DNA of 64,000 nt from Candidatus Rokuibacteriota bacterium. GTDB lineage: Bacteria; Methylomirabilota; Methylomirabilia; Rokubacteriales; CSP1-6. Below the pieces are notes generated by a model that had not been told where the DNA came from, made no database searches, and saw only the letters and a program-made list of their open reading frames with translations. Within the stretch, counting starts at the first letter, position 1. Every line of letters starts with the position of its first letter. The stretch covers positions 1-64,000 of the forward strand of contig QHSU01000064.1 of the NCBI GenBank assembly GCA_003220535.1, given 5' to 3'. The position numbers and the translations under genes were made by a program. Shown in pieces: positions 55,385 to 64,000 of this stretch.

Positions 55385-56287
55385 ATGGCGACGAATCTCG
55401 AGCTGGCCCACGCAACGGCGTCGGCGGACCTGTCGCCGCGCCTGACCGTCGGCGAAGAGGTCGCGAAGTTCATCCGGACGAAGCCGCTCGGCGCCGTCGG
55501 GGCGGTGATCATCCTGGGGATGCTGGGCCTGGCCCTCTTCGCGGAACTGTTGGCGCCGTACGACCCGTACGTCGGCGACTACGGCCTGCAGTTCGCGCGG
55601 CCGAGCGCGGAGCACTGGTTCGGCACCGACGAGTTCGGGCGAGACGTGCTGAGCCGGATCCTGTACGGGGCGCGCATCGCCCTGTTCGTCGGGTTCACCG
55701 CGTCGCTCACCGGTTGCACGATCGGCGCCCTGCTGGGCGTGATCAGCGCGTACTGGGGCGGGCGGGTCGACCTCCTCCTCGAGCGGCTGATGGACATCCT
55801 CCTGGCGTTCCCGCAGCTGATCCTCGCCCTCGCCATCGCGTCGATCCTCGGCCCAGCGGTACAGAACGTGGTGATCGCCATTTCGATCCCGGTCATCCCC
55901 CGCGTGGCGCGCGTGGTGCGGTCCGCGGCCCTGTCCGTGAAGGAGCACGCGTACGTCGAGGCCGTGCAGGCTCTGGGCGCCTCGCGGCGCCGCGTCATCC
56001 TGCAGCACATCATCCCGAACGTCATGGCCCCGTACATCATCATGGTGACGGCGCAGCTCGGGGCCGCCATCCTGGCCGAGGCCGCCCTGTCCTACCTCGG
56101 GCTGGGAGCGGCGGAGCCGACGCCGTCGTGGGGGCTGATGCTCTCGGGCTCCGCCCCGTCGTACGCCGAGAAGGCCCCGTGGATCGCCCTGTTCCCCGGC
56201 ATCGCGATCAGCCTCGGGGTGTTCGGCTTCAATCTCTTCGGCGATTCCCTGCGCGACGCGCTCGACCCGAAGCTGCGGAAGGGCTGA
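55385..56287 (+). CDS. DppC-type ABC permease
   Basis: 300 aa from the ATG at 55385, just after the DppB stop. FGTDEFGRDVLSRILYGARIAL is the DppC/OppC signature, followed by EAA loop HAYVEAVQALGASRRRVILQH and the C-terminal NLFGDSLRDALDPKLR. It is the last transporter gene before a strand switch. An in-frame upstream start at 55352 is possible but would overlap DppB. Confidence 0.93.
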   Translation: MATNLELAHATASADLSPRLTVGEEVAKFIRTKPLGAVGAVIILGMLGLALFAELLAPYDPYVGDYGLQFARPSAEHWFGTDEFGRDVLSRILYGARIALFVGFTASLTGCTIGALLGVISAYWGGRVDLLLERLMDILLAFPQLILALAIASILGPAVQNVVIAISIPVIPRVARVVRSAALSVKEHAYVEAVQALGASRRRVILQHIIPNVMAPYIIMVTAQLGAAILAEAALSYLGLGAAEPTPSWGLMLSGSAPSYAEKAPWIALFPGIAISLGVFGFNLFGDSLRDALDPKLRKG

Positions 56288-56293
56288 CCCCGG

Positions 56294-57076
56294 TCAGCGG
56301 CCCTGGAATCGCGGCGGGCGCTTCTCCTTGAACGCCGCCACGCCCTCGGCGTGGTCGGCCGTCTGACGCACGATCGACATGTGGGACGAGACGAGGTCGA
56401 GGTGCGTCCGCAGGTCAAGCCGGAGGCTCTGGTAGACGAGCCGCTTGATCATCCGGATCGGGATCTGCGGGCCGTCGGCGATCTGGCGGGCCAGGGCGTA
56501 GGTGGCCTCCTTCAGCTGCGCGTCCGGCACCACCCGCTGCACGATGCCGAGCCGGTGGGCCTCCGGCGCCTCGATGAAATCGGCGGTCCACAGGAGCTCG
56601 AGCGCCTTGGCCGCGCCGACCAGGCGCGGTAGGAAATACGTGTCGCCGTCGCCGGGGACCAGGCCCACGCGAACGTAGCCGGTCGAGAAGCGGGCCGACT
56701 CGGCGGCCACGCGCATGTCGCACATGACGCACATGCCCATGCCGGCGCCGACCGCGAGCCCGTTGACCATCGCGATGACCGGCTTGTCGACCGCCTCGAG
56801 CGTCTTGGGCACGCGGTGGACGCCCTCCCAGAGGCTGTTCTTGCCGTCGAGCGCGCTCGGCTCGCCCTCCCGCATGCGCCCGACGTCGCCGCCAGAGCAG
56901 AACGCGCGGCCAGTGCCGGTGACGATGACGACGTTGACGCTCTCGTCCTGCTGGGCCTCGGCCAACGCCTTCGCCCAGGCCTCGATCATGTCGCGCGTGA
57001 ACGCGTTCAGCTTGTCCGGCCGGTTCAGCGTGATCGTCGCGATCTTGTCCTTCACCTCATAGAGCAGGTCACTCAT
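56294..57076 (-). CDS. Enoyl-CoA hydratase/isomerase family protein
   Basis: 260 aa crotonase fold. The oxyanion-hole segments are GTGRAFCSGGDVGRMRE and NGLAVGAGMGMCVMCD. The usual second catalytic glutamate position reads GDGDTYFLPRLVG, so the reaction may be hydration, isomerisation or another crotonase chemistry. It is encoded convergently with dppC, downstream of an acyl-CoA dehydrogenase and an SDR, suggesting a shared acyl-CoA catabolic path. Confidence 0.9.
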   Translation of the reverse strand: MSDLLYEVKDKIATITLNRPDKLNAFTRDMIEAWAKALAEAQQDESVNVVIVTGTGRAFCSGGDVGRMREGEPSALDGKNSLWEGVHRVPKTLEAVDKPVIAMVNGLAVGAGMGMCVMCDMRVAAESARFSTGYVRVGLVPGDGDTYFLPRLVGAAKALELLWTADFIEAPEAHRLGIVQRVVPDAQLKEATYALARQIADGPQIPIRMIKRLVYQSLRLDLRTHLDLVSSHMSIVRQTADHAEGVAAFKEKRPPRFQGR

Positions 57077-57100
57077 GGGAAGCGCTCCTCGCGGTGCGCG

Positions 57101-57138
57101 CTGCAGGCCGTCGCGGGCTGGGGCCCGCCGGCCGAGGC
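57101..57138 (-). repeat. Intergenic hairpin repeat, copy C (inverse)
   Basis: Reverse complement of the 40 bp unit at 14201 and 58369, with two 1 bp deletions and one further mismatch. Still folds as GCGGGC-ccca-GCCCGC. It lies between the acyl-CoA dehydrogenase and enoyl-CoA hydratase genes. Confidence 0.7.
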
Positions 57139-57178
57139 GCGACTAGAGAGTATGGAACGGTGCTGGTGGCCGACGGCG

Positions 57179-58357
<1,179 letters not shown>

Positions 58358-58368
58358 GCTTGTCGCTC

Positions 58369-58408
58369 GCCTCGGACGGCGGGGCCCCAGCCCCGCGACG
58401 GCCTGCGG
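58369..58408 (+). repeat. 40 bp intergenic hairpin repeat, copy B
   Basis: 39 of 40 identical to copy A (14201-14240). Lies between the SDR and the acyl-CoA dehydrogenase genes. The near-identity of copies 44 kb apart implies recent dispersal or gene conversion. Confidence 0.75.
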
Positions 58409-58420
58409 CTCGCCCTACCG

Positions 58421-59218
58421 CTACTGCATCACCACGCCGCCGTCGACGTTCAGCGCCTGGCCGGTGATGTTGCGCGCCTCGTCCGAGGCGAGGAACACGG
58501 CCGCCCAGCCGATATCCTCGGGAGTCTGCTCCCGCTTCATCGGGGTGATGTCGGCGACGCGCTTGTCGAACACCTGGCGCGCGGTCATGCCTTTGAAGGC
58601 GGGGTTCGTCTCGGCGAGGTGGGCGGCGAGCTTCTGCCAGAAGTCCGTCCAGAGGACGCCCGGACAGATCGCGTTCACGGTGACCCCGTGGGGCGCCAGC
58701 TCCTTGGCGATGATGCGCGTCAGCGTGATCACGCCCATCTTGGCCACGCTGTAGGGCGGCATCGTCGGCGCCGAGATGGGCCCGGCGATCGAGGCGATGT
58801 TGACGATCCGCCCCGCCTTCCGCTCGATGAAGTGGGGCGTGATCGCCTTGCACGTCAGGAAGACCGACTTCGTGTTGACCGCGAAGGTGCGGTCCCAGTC
58901 CTCCTCGGTATTGTTCGTGAAGGGCATCCCGGGCGGTCCCGCGGCCCCCGCGTTGTTGACGAGGATGTCGATCTTGCCGAACGTCTCGCGCACGCGGTCG
59001 ACCATCGTCTTGACGTCGGCGGAGCTGGTGACGTCGGTCTTCATGGCGAGGACCTTGCGGCCCAGCCCCTTAACCTCGCCGGCGACCTTCTCAGCGTTCA
59101 GCACCTGGATGTCGGGGATGGCGATATCGGCGCCTTCGCGCGCCAGTGCCAGCGCGATGCCACGGCCGATCCCGCTGCCACCGCCCGTCACGACCGCGAC
59201 CTTACCGTCGAGCCGCAT
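58421..59218 (-). CDS. Short-chain dehydrogenase/reductase
   Basis: 265 aa. Cofactor motif VVTGGGSGIGRGIAL, NNAG segment ILVNNAGAAGPPG, and the catalytic Ser-Tyr-Lys in IASIAGP and PPYSVAKMG. The D after VVTG..REGADIAIPDI suggests NAD preference. Likely oxidises a 3-hydroxyacyl-CoA or a sugar-derived alcohol given its neighbours, which is inference. It is divergent from the dehydratase gene. Confidence 0.9.
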   Translation of the reverse strand: MRLDGKVAVVTGGGSGIGRGIALALAREGADIAIPDIQVLNAEKVAGEVKGLGRKVLAMKTDVTSSADVKTMVDRVRETFGKIDILVNNAGAAGPPGMPFTNNTEEDWDRTFAVNTKSVFLTCKAITPHFIERKAGRIVNIASIAGPISAPTMPPYSVAKMGVITLTRIIAKELAPHGVTVNAICPGVLWTDFWQKLAAHLAETNPAFKGMTARQVFDKRVADITPMKREQTPEDIGWAAVFLASDEARNITGQALNVDGGVVMQ

Positions 59219-59234
59219 GAAGTCCCCCTCGATC

Positions 59235-59240
59235 TATAAT
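59235..59240 (+). promoter_or_regulatory. -10 element for the dehydratase gene
   Basis: A perfect TATAAT in the 41 bp divergent gap between the SDR and the dehydratase, 20 bp before the start codon and just ahead of a GGAGGG ribosome site (59250-59255). No clear -35 box is seen at 17 bp. The same AT-rich core may also serve the leftward SDR promoter. Confidence 0.45.
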
Positions 59241-59259
59241 CGGTGCCCCGGAGGGATCC

Positions 59260-60993
59260 ATGACAGCACACCAGCTCAGAAGCCGCAACTGGTTCGGGCG
59301 CAACGACCTCGACGGATTCGTCCATCGCTCGTGGCTCAAGACCGAAGGCTTCAGCGACGCCGTCTTCGATGGACGCGCCGTCATCGGCATCGCGAATTCC
59401 TGGTCCGAGCTCACGAACTGCAACGCGCACCTCCGGCAGGTCGCCGACGCCGTCAAGCGCGGAGTGTGGAGCGCGGGCGGCTTCCCGCTGGAGTTTCCGA
59501 CCATCTCGCTGGGCGAAGTGCTCATGAAGCCCACGACCATGCTCTTCCGCAATCTCATGGCGATGGACGTCGAGGAATGCATCCGCGCGTATCCGCTGGA
59601 CGCCGTGGTGCTCCTCTCGGGCTGCGACAAGACCACGCCTGCCATGGTGATGGGCGCGGCGTCCGCCGACGTCCCGGCGGTCATGGTCACCGGCGGTCCC
59701 ATGCTCAGCGGCAAGTGGCGCGCCGAGGAGCTCGGCTCGGGCACGGATGCCTGGCGGCTCTGGGCCGAGCGGCGCGCGGGACGTCTGTCGGACGAGGAGC
59801 TCTGCGAGGCCGAGTCGTGCATGTCGCGCTCGAGCGGCCACTGCATGGTCATGGGGACCGCCTCCACGATGGCGTCGGTCGTCGAAGCGCTCGGGATGAC
59901 GCTGCCGGGCAACGCGGCGATTCCGGCGTCGGACTCGCGGCGGCTCGCGATGGCGGAGTCGGCCGGGCGGCTCGCGGTGGAGCTGGCGCTTGCCGCCGGG
60001 CCGAAGCCCTCGCAGATCCTCACGGCCCAGGCCTTCGACAACGCGATCCGCGCCGACATGGCAATCGGCGGGTCGACGAACGCGATCATCCACCTCGTCG
60101 CGATCGCCGGGCGCGTCGGGGTGCCGCTGCCGCTCAAACGCTTCGACGAGCTGTCGAAGACGACGCCGTTCCTCGTGAACCTCCGGCCGTCGGGAAAGTA
60201 CCTCATGGAAGACTTCTTCTACGCGGGCGGGCTGCCCGCGGTGCTCAAGGAGCTGCTCCCGCTGCTCCACCGCGAGGCGCTCACGGTCAACGGCAAGTCG
60301 ATCGCCGACAACGTCCGCGACGCCCGGTGCTACAACGAAGACGTCATCCGGCCCCTCGCGATGCCGCTGGCCGCCGAAGGCGGCACGGTGGTCCTCTTCG
60401 GGAACCTCTGTCCCGACGGTGCCGTGTTGAAGCAGTCGGCGGCCTCGCCACACCTGCTCAGTCATCGCGGCCGCGCGGTCGTCTTCGAGGACCACGCCGA
60501 TCTCCACCGTCGCGTTGACGACGAGCGCATCGCCATCGACGAGAACTCCGTGCTGGTGCTCAAGCAGGTCGGCCCCCGCGGGGCGCCGGGAATGCCTGAG
60601 TGGGGTGCGGCGCCGATCCCGGCGCGCCTGCTCAAGCGAGGCGTCAAAGACATGGTGCGCATCTCCGACGCGCGCATGAGCGGGACGTCCTACGGAACCG
60701 TCGTTCTGCACGTCGCACCTGAATCCGCCGTCGGCGGGCCCCTGGCGCTCGTGCGCGATGGTGACGAGATCGAGCTGGACGTGCCGAAGCGCAGCCTGAC
60801 CCTCCGGGTCGGCGACGACGAGCTCGCCCGCCGGCGGGCCGCGTGGAAGCCACGGCCACCGCACTTCACCCGCGGCTACGGCAAGCTCTTCCTCGACCAC
60901 GTGCTGCAGGCCAACGAAGGGTGCGACTTCGACTACCTGAGAGGCCGTACGCCCGTGCGGTTCGAGGACACCGCCGGACCGTCGCACAGCTAA
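59260..60993 (+). CDS. IlvD/EDD-family dehydratase, L-arabonate-dehydratase-like
   Basis: 577 aa. Three cysteines that bind an iron-sulfur cluster are in place: Cys 54 in SELTNCNAH, Cys 122 in LSGCDKTTPAM and Cys 195 in GHCMVMGT. Their spacing equals that of the [2Fe-2S] L-arabonate dehydratases, and the length fits that sugar-acid branch better than IlvD. It should dehydrate a pentonate or hexonate to the 2-keto-3-deoxy acid. The exact sugar acid is not determined. Confidence 0.9.
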   Translation: MTAHQLRSRNWFGRNDLDGFVHRSWLKTEGFSDAVFDGRAVIGIANSWSELTNCNAHLRQVADAVKRGVWSAGGFPLEFPTISLGEVLMKPTTMLFRNLMAMDVEECIRAYPLDAVVLLSGCDKTTPAMVMGAASADVPAVMVTGGPMLSGKWRAEELGSGTDAWRLWAERRAGRLSDEELCEAESCMSRSSGHCMVMGTASTMASVVEALGMTLPGNAAIPASDSRRLAMAESAGRLAVELALAAGPKPSQILTAQAFDNAIRADMAIGGSTNAIIHLVAIAGRVGVPLPLKRFDELSKTTPFLVNLRPSGKYLMEDFFYAGGLPAVLKELLPLLHREALTVNGKSIADNVRDARCYNEDVIRPLAMPLAAEGGTVVLFGNLCPDGAVLKQSAASPHLLSHRGRAVVFEDHADLHRRVDDERIAIDENSVLVLKQVGPRGAPGMPEWGAAPIPARLLKRGVKDMVRISDARMSGTSYGTVVLHVAPESAVGGPLALVRDGDEIELDVPKRSLTLRVGDDELARRRAAWKPRPPHFTRGYGKLFLDHVLQANEGCDFDYLRGRTPVRFEDTAGPSHS

Positions 60994-61084
60994 CCGGAAG
61001 GCCCCGGCAGGAAAAGAACGCGCCGGGCCGGTGTTCGAGAAATTACCAGCCGCCTGGTGTCCGCGATCGGCGCGATGTGAGTAA

Positions 61085-61093
61085 TGGTATACA
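61085..61093 (+). promoter_or_regulatory. Extended -10 promoter candidate
   Basis: TGGTATACA (TG, one base, TATACA) in a locally AT-rich stretch about 60 bp ahead of the small membrane-protein frame. No good -35 match. Confidence 0.35.
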
Positions 61094-61150
61094 TTTCAGT
61101 CGCTTATGTGTCACTTTCGGATGGCATTCGCCTTGCTAATTCGAAAGGAC

Positions 61151-61312
61151 ATGAAGACGACAATCACGAGGATCAGAGAGAGCGAGTTCTGGAAGAGCAG
61201 CACGTTCTGGCTCACCGTAGCCGCGATCGTCCTCCCGTTCGGCTGGGTGCTCTTCGCCCTCAAGCTCGAGCCGGTCCGGATACGCGCCCGCTACTTCCGC
61301 CGCAATTTCTGA
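61151..61312 (+). CDS. Possible small membrane protein
   Basis: 53 aa from the ATG at 61151; the frame is open to 61106. An amphipathic start (MKTTITRIRESEFWKSS) leads into one membrane helix (TFWLTVAAIVLPFGWVLFAL) and a basic tail ending RYFRRNF. The upstream region is AT-rich with an extended -10 box, and the composition is unlike the shadows of neighbours. The last 22 bp overlap murQ on the other strand. No family recognised. Confidence 0.45.
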   Translation: MKTTITRIRESEFWKSSTFWLTVAAIVLPFGWVLFALKLEPVRIRARYFRRNF

Positions 61313-62223
61313 AGCGCCACTCGTAGCGATCCGCCGGCCGCTTCGACTGCACGCGACGCCTCGACTGCACCCCACCCGCTCCGCACCATCACGACGGCAA
61401 CAGGCACCCGACCACGCGAGGCCTTGAGCGCGGCGAGCGCGCGTCCGCGCGAGACCCCGGCCAGATCGGCGACGAGCCTCAGCGCCCGCTCGCGAAGCTT
61501 GGCCGAGCGCGGCTGGAGATCGACCATCCGGTTTCCGTACACGCGGCCGAGCCCCGTCATGCTCGCGGTCGTGAGGGTGTTCAAGACGAGCTTGGTGGCG
61601 GTGCCGGCCTTGAGCCGTGTCGAGCCTGCGAGCACTTCGGGCCCCGTCGCGGGCACGATCCGGAGGTGAGTAGTCCGCCGACCGTGCGGGCGGCGGAGGG
61701 GCCCTTCGGCGTTACAAGCGATCAGCACGGTCGTCGCCCCGCGCCCCTTCGCCGCCGCGAGCGCCGCGCGCACGAACGGCGTCACGCCGCTGGCGGAGAT
61801 GCCGACGACGACGTCGCCCCCGCGCACGCGCGCGCGTACGGCGCGCCGGGCCGCGACCTCGTCGTCCTCGGCTCCTTCACGCGACCGGAACACGGCGCCG
61901 CGCCCGCCGGCGATGATCGCCTGCACGAGCCCGCGTGGCGTGCCGAACGTTGGAGGGCACTCGGCCGCCTCGAGGACGCCGAGGCGCCCGCTGGTGCCTG
62001 CCCCGACGAAGAACAGGCGGCCGCCGCCGCGGAGGGCGGCGACGATCATGTCCACCGCCGCGGCGATCTGCCTCCGCACGCGCCCCACCGCGAGCACCGC
62101 GCGCCGATCCTCGCGGTTCATCAGCGCCGCGATCTCCCGCGGCGTCAAGCGGTCGAGGGCTCGGCTTCGGGGGTTCACGCGCTCCGTGGCGAGGCGCGCG
62201 TAACGGATTCGCGAGGCGGTCAC
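61291..62223 (-). CDS. murQ: N-acetylmuramic acid 6-phosphate etherase
   Basis: 310 aa from a GTG at 62223. The SIS domain shows FVGAGTSGRLGVLEAAECPPTF, the MurQ hallmark, then VVGISASGVTPFVRAAL and the glutamate of the active site in SREGAEDDE. A C-terminal helical subdomain follows. It cleaves MurNAc-6-phosphate to GlcNAc-6-phosphate and lactate during wall recycling. It is divergent from namZ, 25 bp away. Confidence 0.94.
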   Translation of the reverse strand: MTASRIRYARLATERVNPRSRALDRLTPREIAALMNREDRRAVLAVGRVRRQIAAAVDMIVAALRGGGRLFFVGAGTSGRLGVLEAAECPPTFGTPRGLVQAIIAGGRGAVFRSREGAEDDEVAARRAVRARVRGGDVVVGISASGVTPFVRAALAAAKGRGATTVLIACNAEGPLRRPHGRRTTHLRIVPATGPEVLAGSTRLKAGTATKLVLNTLTTASMTGLGRVYGNRMVDLQPRSAKLRERALRLVADLAGVSRGRALAALKASRGRVPVAVVMVRSGWGAVEASRAVEAAGGSLRVALQKLRRK

Positions 62224-62248
62224 GCCCGCATGCTACTACTATCGGACG

Positions 62249-63418
62249 GTGCTTCCCGTCGAATCGGGTCTCGAGGTGCTCGTCCACCGTCGTTCGGCGC
62301 TCTTGCGGGGCCAGCGGATCGCGCTGCTGGCGCATCAGGCGTCGATCGATCGGCACTACGAGCACGCGGCCACCCTGTTGAGCGACCTCCGCGGAGTCAA
62401 GCTCGTCAAGCTCCTGGCGCCCGAGCATGGCCTGTGGGGCGCGCCCCAGGATCACGCGCTCATCGCCGCCGCCCGTGACCCGGCGACGCGCCTGCCGGTT
62501 TGGAGCCTCTACGGCGCGCGCCGCGAGCCGACCGCCGCGATGCTCCGGGGAGTCGACGCGATCGTGGTGGATCTGCAAGACGTCGGCTCCCGCTACTACA
62601 CCTTCGTGTGGACGATGGCGCTCGCCATGCGCGCGTGCGCGCGGCACGGCGTTCGGGTCGTCGTGCTCGACCGGCCCAACCCGCTCGGCGGCGCGCTCGT
62701 CGAGGGCAACGTGGCGGACCCCGCCTTCGCGTCGTTCGTGGGCCTCTATCCGCTCGCGATCCGTCATGGCATGACAATCGGTGAGCTGGCGGCCTACCTC
62801 AACGAACGGCACGCCATCGGCTGCAGGCTCTCGGTGGTCCCGATGCGAGGCTGGCGCCGGGCGATGCTCTGGGAGGACACCGGGCTGCCCTGGGTGGCGC
62901 CCTCGCCGAACATGCCGACGCCGGACACCGCGCGCGTCTATCCGGGCGGCTGTCTTCTCGAAGGCACGAACCTGTCGGAAGGGCGAGGCACGACGCGCCC
63001 GTTCGAGTGGATCGGCGCGCCCTACCTCGACGCCCACCGGTACGCGGGTGCGCTCGAGCGCGAGCGGCTCCCGGGCGTCCACTTCCGTCCCGCGCGCTTT
63101 CTCCCGACGTTCCAGAAGTGGGCGGGACGGCTCTGCGAAGGTGTCCAGATCCACGTGACCGATCGGGGGCGCTTCAGGCCTTTTCTCACGGGGCTGGTCG
63201 AGATCGCAGTCGCACGCCGGCTGGCGCCCCGCGGCTTCGCATGGCGCCGGCCGCCTTACGAGTTCGAGAAGCGGCGCTTGCCGATCGACATTCTCTGTGG
63301 GACCGACGTGATCCGAAAGGCGATCGAGCGTGGGACACCGCTTCCAGCAATCGAGCGCGCCTGGCAGCGCGATCTCGACCGCTGGAAGCGTCCGCGTGCG
63401 AGCTACCTGTTGTACTAG
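62249..63418 (+). CDS. namZ: Exo-beta-N-acetylmuramidase NamZ family (DUF1343)
   Basis: 389 aa from a GTG at 62249. Family motifs are APEHGLWGAPQD, DLQDVGSRYYTFVWTM, LDRPNPLGG, SPNMPTPDT and GTNLSEGRGTTRPFEW. NamZ (YbbC of Bacillus subtilis) releases terminal MurNAc from peptidoglycan fragments. No signal peptide is visible from this start, so it may act in the cytoplasm on imported fragments. Pairing with murQ fits a MurNAc recycling unit; no kinase or PTS is in view. Confidence 0.92.
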   Translation: MLPVESGLEVLVHRRSALLRGQRIALLAHQASIDRHYEHAATLLSDLRGVKLVKLLAPEHGLWGAPQDHALIAAARDPATRLPVWSLYGARREPTAAMLRGVDAIVVDLQDVGSRYYTFVWTMALAMRACARHGVRVVVLDRPNPLGGALVEGNVADPAFASFVGLYPLAIRHGMTIGELAAYLNERHAIGCRLSVVPMRGWRRAMLWEDTGLPWVAPSPNMPTPDTARVYPGGCLLEGTNLSEGRGTTRPFEWIGAPYLDAHRYAGALERERLPGVHFRPARFLPTFQKWAGRLCEGVQIHVTDRGRFRPFLTGLVEIAVARRLAPRGFAWRRPPYEFEKRRLPIDILCGTDVIRKAIERGTPLPAIERAWQRDLDRWKRPRASYLLY

Positions 63419-63753
63419 CTCCCGAACAGCCGCGCGAAGAAGCTCTTCACGCTGTGGCCGAAGTCCGTGGCGCCGTCACGGACGTTTTCCCAGGCGCTCT
63501 TGGCCTGCGGCTCGGCGGCCTTTCCGCCCTCTTTGATCTTTTCGCCGCTGTACTTCGCGCCCTCGACGACGGTGTGGCCGATCCCCTTGGCTGTCTGCTC
63601 GACGCCTTCACCGATCTTGCCGTCGCCGATCTTCTTCGCACCGGTCTCGACCTGCTGAGTTGCGGCCTTCACCTTCGAGTCATCGGCCGCGCGGGCCGTC
63701 AAGGCCGAGCCCGCGAGCACCGCGGAGGCCGCTAGAATCGCAACAGCTTTCAT
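63415..63753 (-). CDS. Small secreted helical protein
   Basis: 112 aa from the ATG at 63753, with an AGGAGG site 5 bases upstream. A signal peptide ends TARAADD. The mature part is rich in Lys, Glu, Gly and Ala with about 11-residue amphipathic repeats (GAKKIGDGKIGEGVEQTAKG), reminiscent of LEA- or apolipoprotein-like helices, ending SFFARLFGS. Its stop codon is palindrome-shared with that of namZ (CTAG, 63415-63418). No function assigned. Confidence 0.78.
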   Translation of the reverse strand: MKAVAILAASAVLAGSALTARAADDSKVKAATQQVETGAKKIGDGKIGEGVEQTAKGIGHTVVEGAKYSGEKIKEGGKAAEPQAKSAWENVRDGATDFGHSVKSFFARLFGS

Positions 63754-63805
63754 AAGCACCTCCTCAAGCCCATGCTACCAAGCCCCGGCGAGAGGAGCGA
63801 TCGCG

Positions 63806-64000
63806 TTACCCCGTATAGCCGCGCGAGCGCATGCAGCTCGAGTACGCCGTCCGGTATCTCTCGTCGTTCTTCTTGTTTTCGTTGAGCCCGTAGAGCGTGC
63901 CGCCGCCCGCGCCCACGAGGCCGCCGATCGCGGCGCCCTTGCCCGCACCCTTGCCGCCGCCGGCCATCGCGCCGCCCGCGGCGCCGACCGCCGCGCCGAC
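63806..64000 (-). CDS. Glycine-zipper protein, C-terminal part (runs off the window)
   Basis: The last 64 codons before the TAA at 63806 encode a glycine/alanine zipper (GAAVGAAGGAMAGG and GKGAAIGGLVGAGGGTLYG), then a charged end NENKKNDERYRTAYSSCMRSRGYTG. This is the YMGG/glycine-zipper type that inserts in or spans membranes. The N-terminus, and whether there is a signal or lipobox, lies beyond 64000. It points the same way as the secreted protein after it. Confidence 0.8.
   Translation of the reverse strand, partial: VGAAVGAAGGAMAGGGKGAGKGAAIGGLVGAGGGTLYGLNENKKNDERYRTAYSSCMRSRGYTG

Overview
The window is about 64 kb of very GC-rich bacterial DNA. Genes are tightly packed, many with 1-4 bp start/stop overlaps, and GTG or TTG starts are common. 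It includes an envelope lipid (Mla-type) ABC system, lipoproteins, a full-length rho and mfd, and a chromosomal tRNA-tuf block, which fits a diderm chromosome. The mix of complex I subunits, a split F-type ATP synthase, many solute-binding proteins and a type III polyketide synthase resembles uncultivated soil or subsurface lineages such as Rokubacteria/Methylomirabilota. That placement is an inference; there is no rRNA in the window to confirm it. I see no integrase, transposase, prophage or CRISPR array.

Layout. 1-700: the 5' end of tuf preceded by tRNA-Thr(TGT), tRNA-Tyr(GTA), tRNA-Gly(TCC) and tRNA-Thr(GGT), the same order as thrU-tyrU-glyT-thrT-tufB of Escherichia coli. 700-14149: a nearly gap-free leftward array, hisG-D-B-H-A-F-IE, a lipoprotein, mlaE-F-D, radA, ispD, ispF, cysS and rlmB. 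14271-19128: prmC, prfA, rpmE, rho and a parvulin-type chaperone. 19125-25205: mfd, rex and the membrane-sector ATP synthase genes atpE-B-I-Z. A 437 bp gap between mfd and rex holds two related long-palindrome elements, the most unusual non-coding signal here.

25309-36312: a leftward glycerol-3-phosphate block: glpD, ugpB-A-E, a glycerophosphodiester phosphodiesterase and glpK. It runs within 13 bp into a three-gene solute ABC transporter, whose ATPase is the only import ATPase gene near the Ugp permeases. 36570-42278: a HAD phosphatase and nuoL-M-N without the rest of complex I. 42377-49228: a YnfA-like protein, an M23 peptidase, an RraA-fold protein, a flavoprotein/methyltransferase/type III PKS cluster probably making a phenolic lipid or quinone, a gamma carbonic anhydrase and a DJ-1/PfpI protein.

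49284-56287: three tandem paralogous family-5 solute-binding proteins with duplicated promoters, followed by dppB/dppC-type permeases. 56294-60993: leftward enoyl-CoA hydratase, acyl-CoA dehydrogenase and SDR genes, divergent from an IlvD/EDD-type sugar-acid dehydratase. 61151-64000: a small membrane protein, a divergent murQ/namZ pair for MurNAc recycling, a small secreted helical protein and the 3' end of a glycine-zipper protein.

Small repeats punctuate the intergenic regions: a 40 bp hairpin repeat in three copies, short tandem repeats at 42.3 and 46.9 kb, and a perfect 15 bp inverted repeat beside rex.
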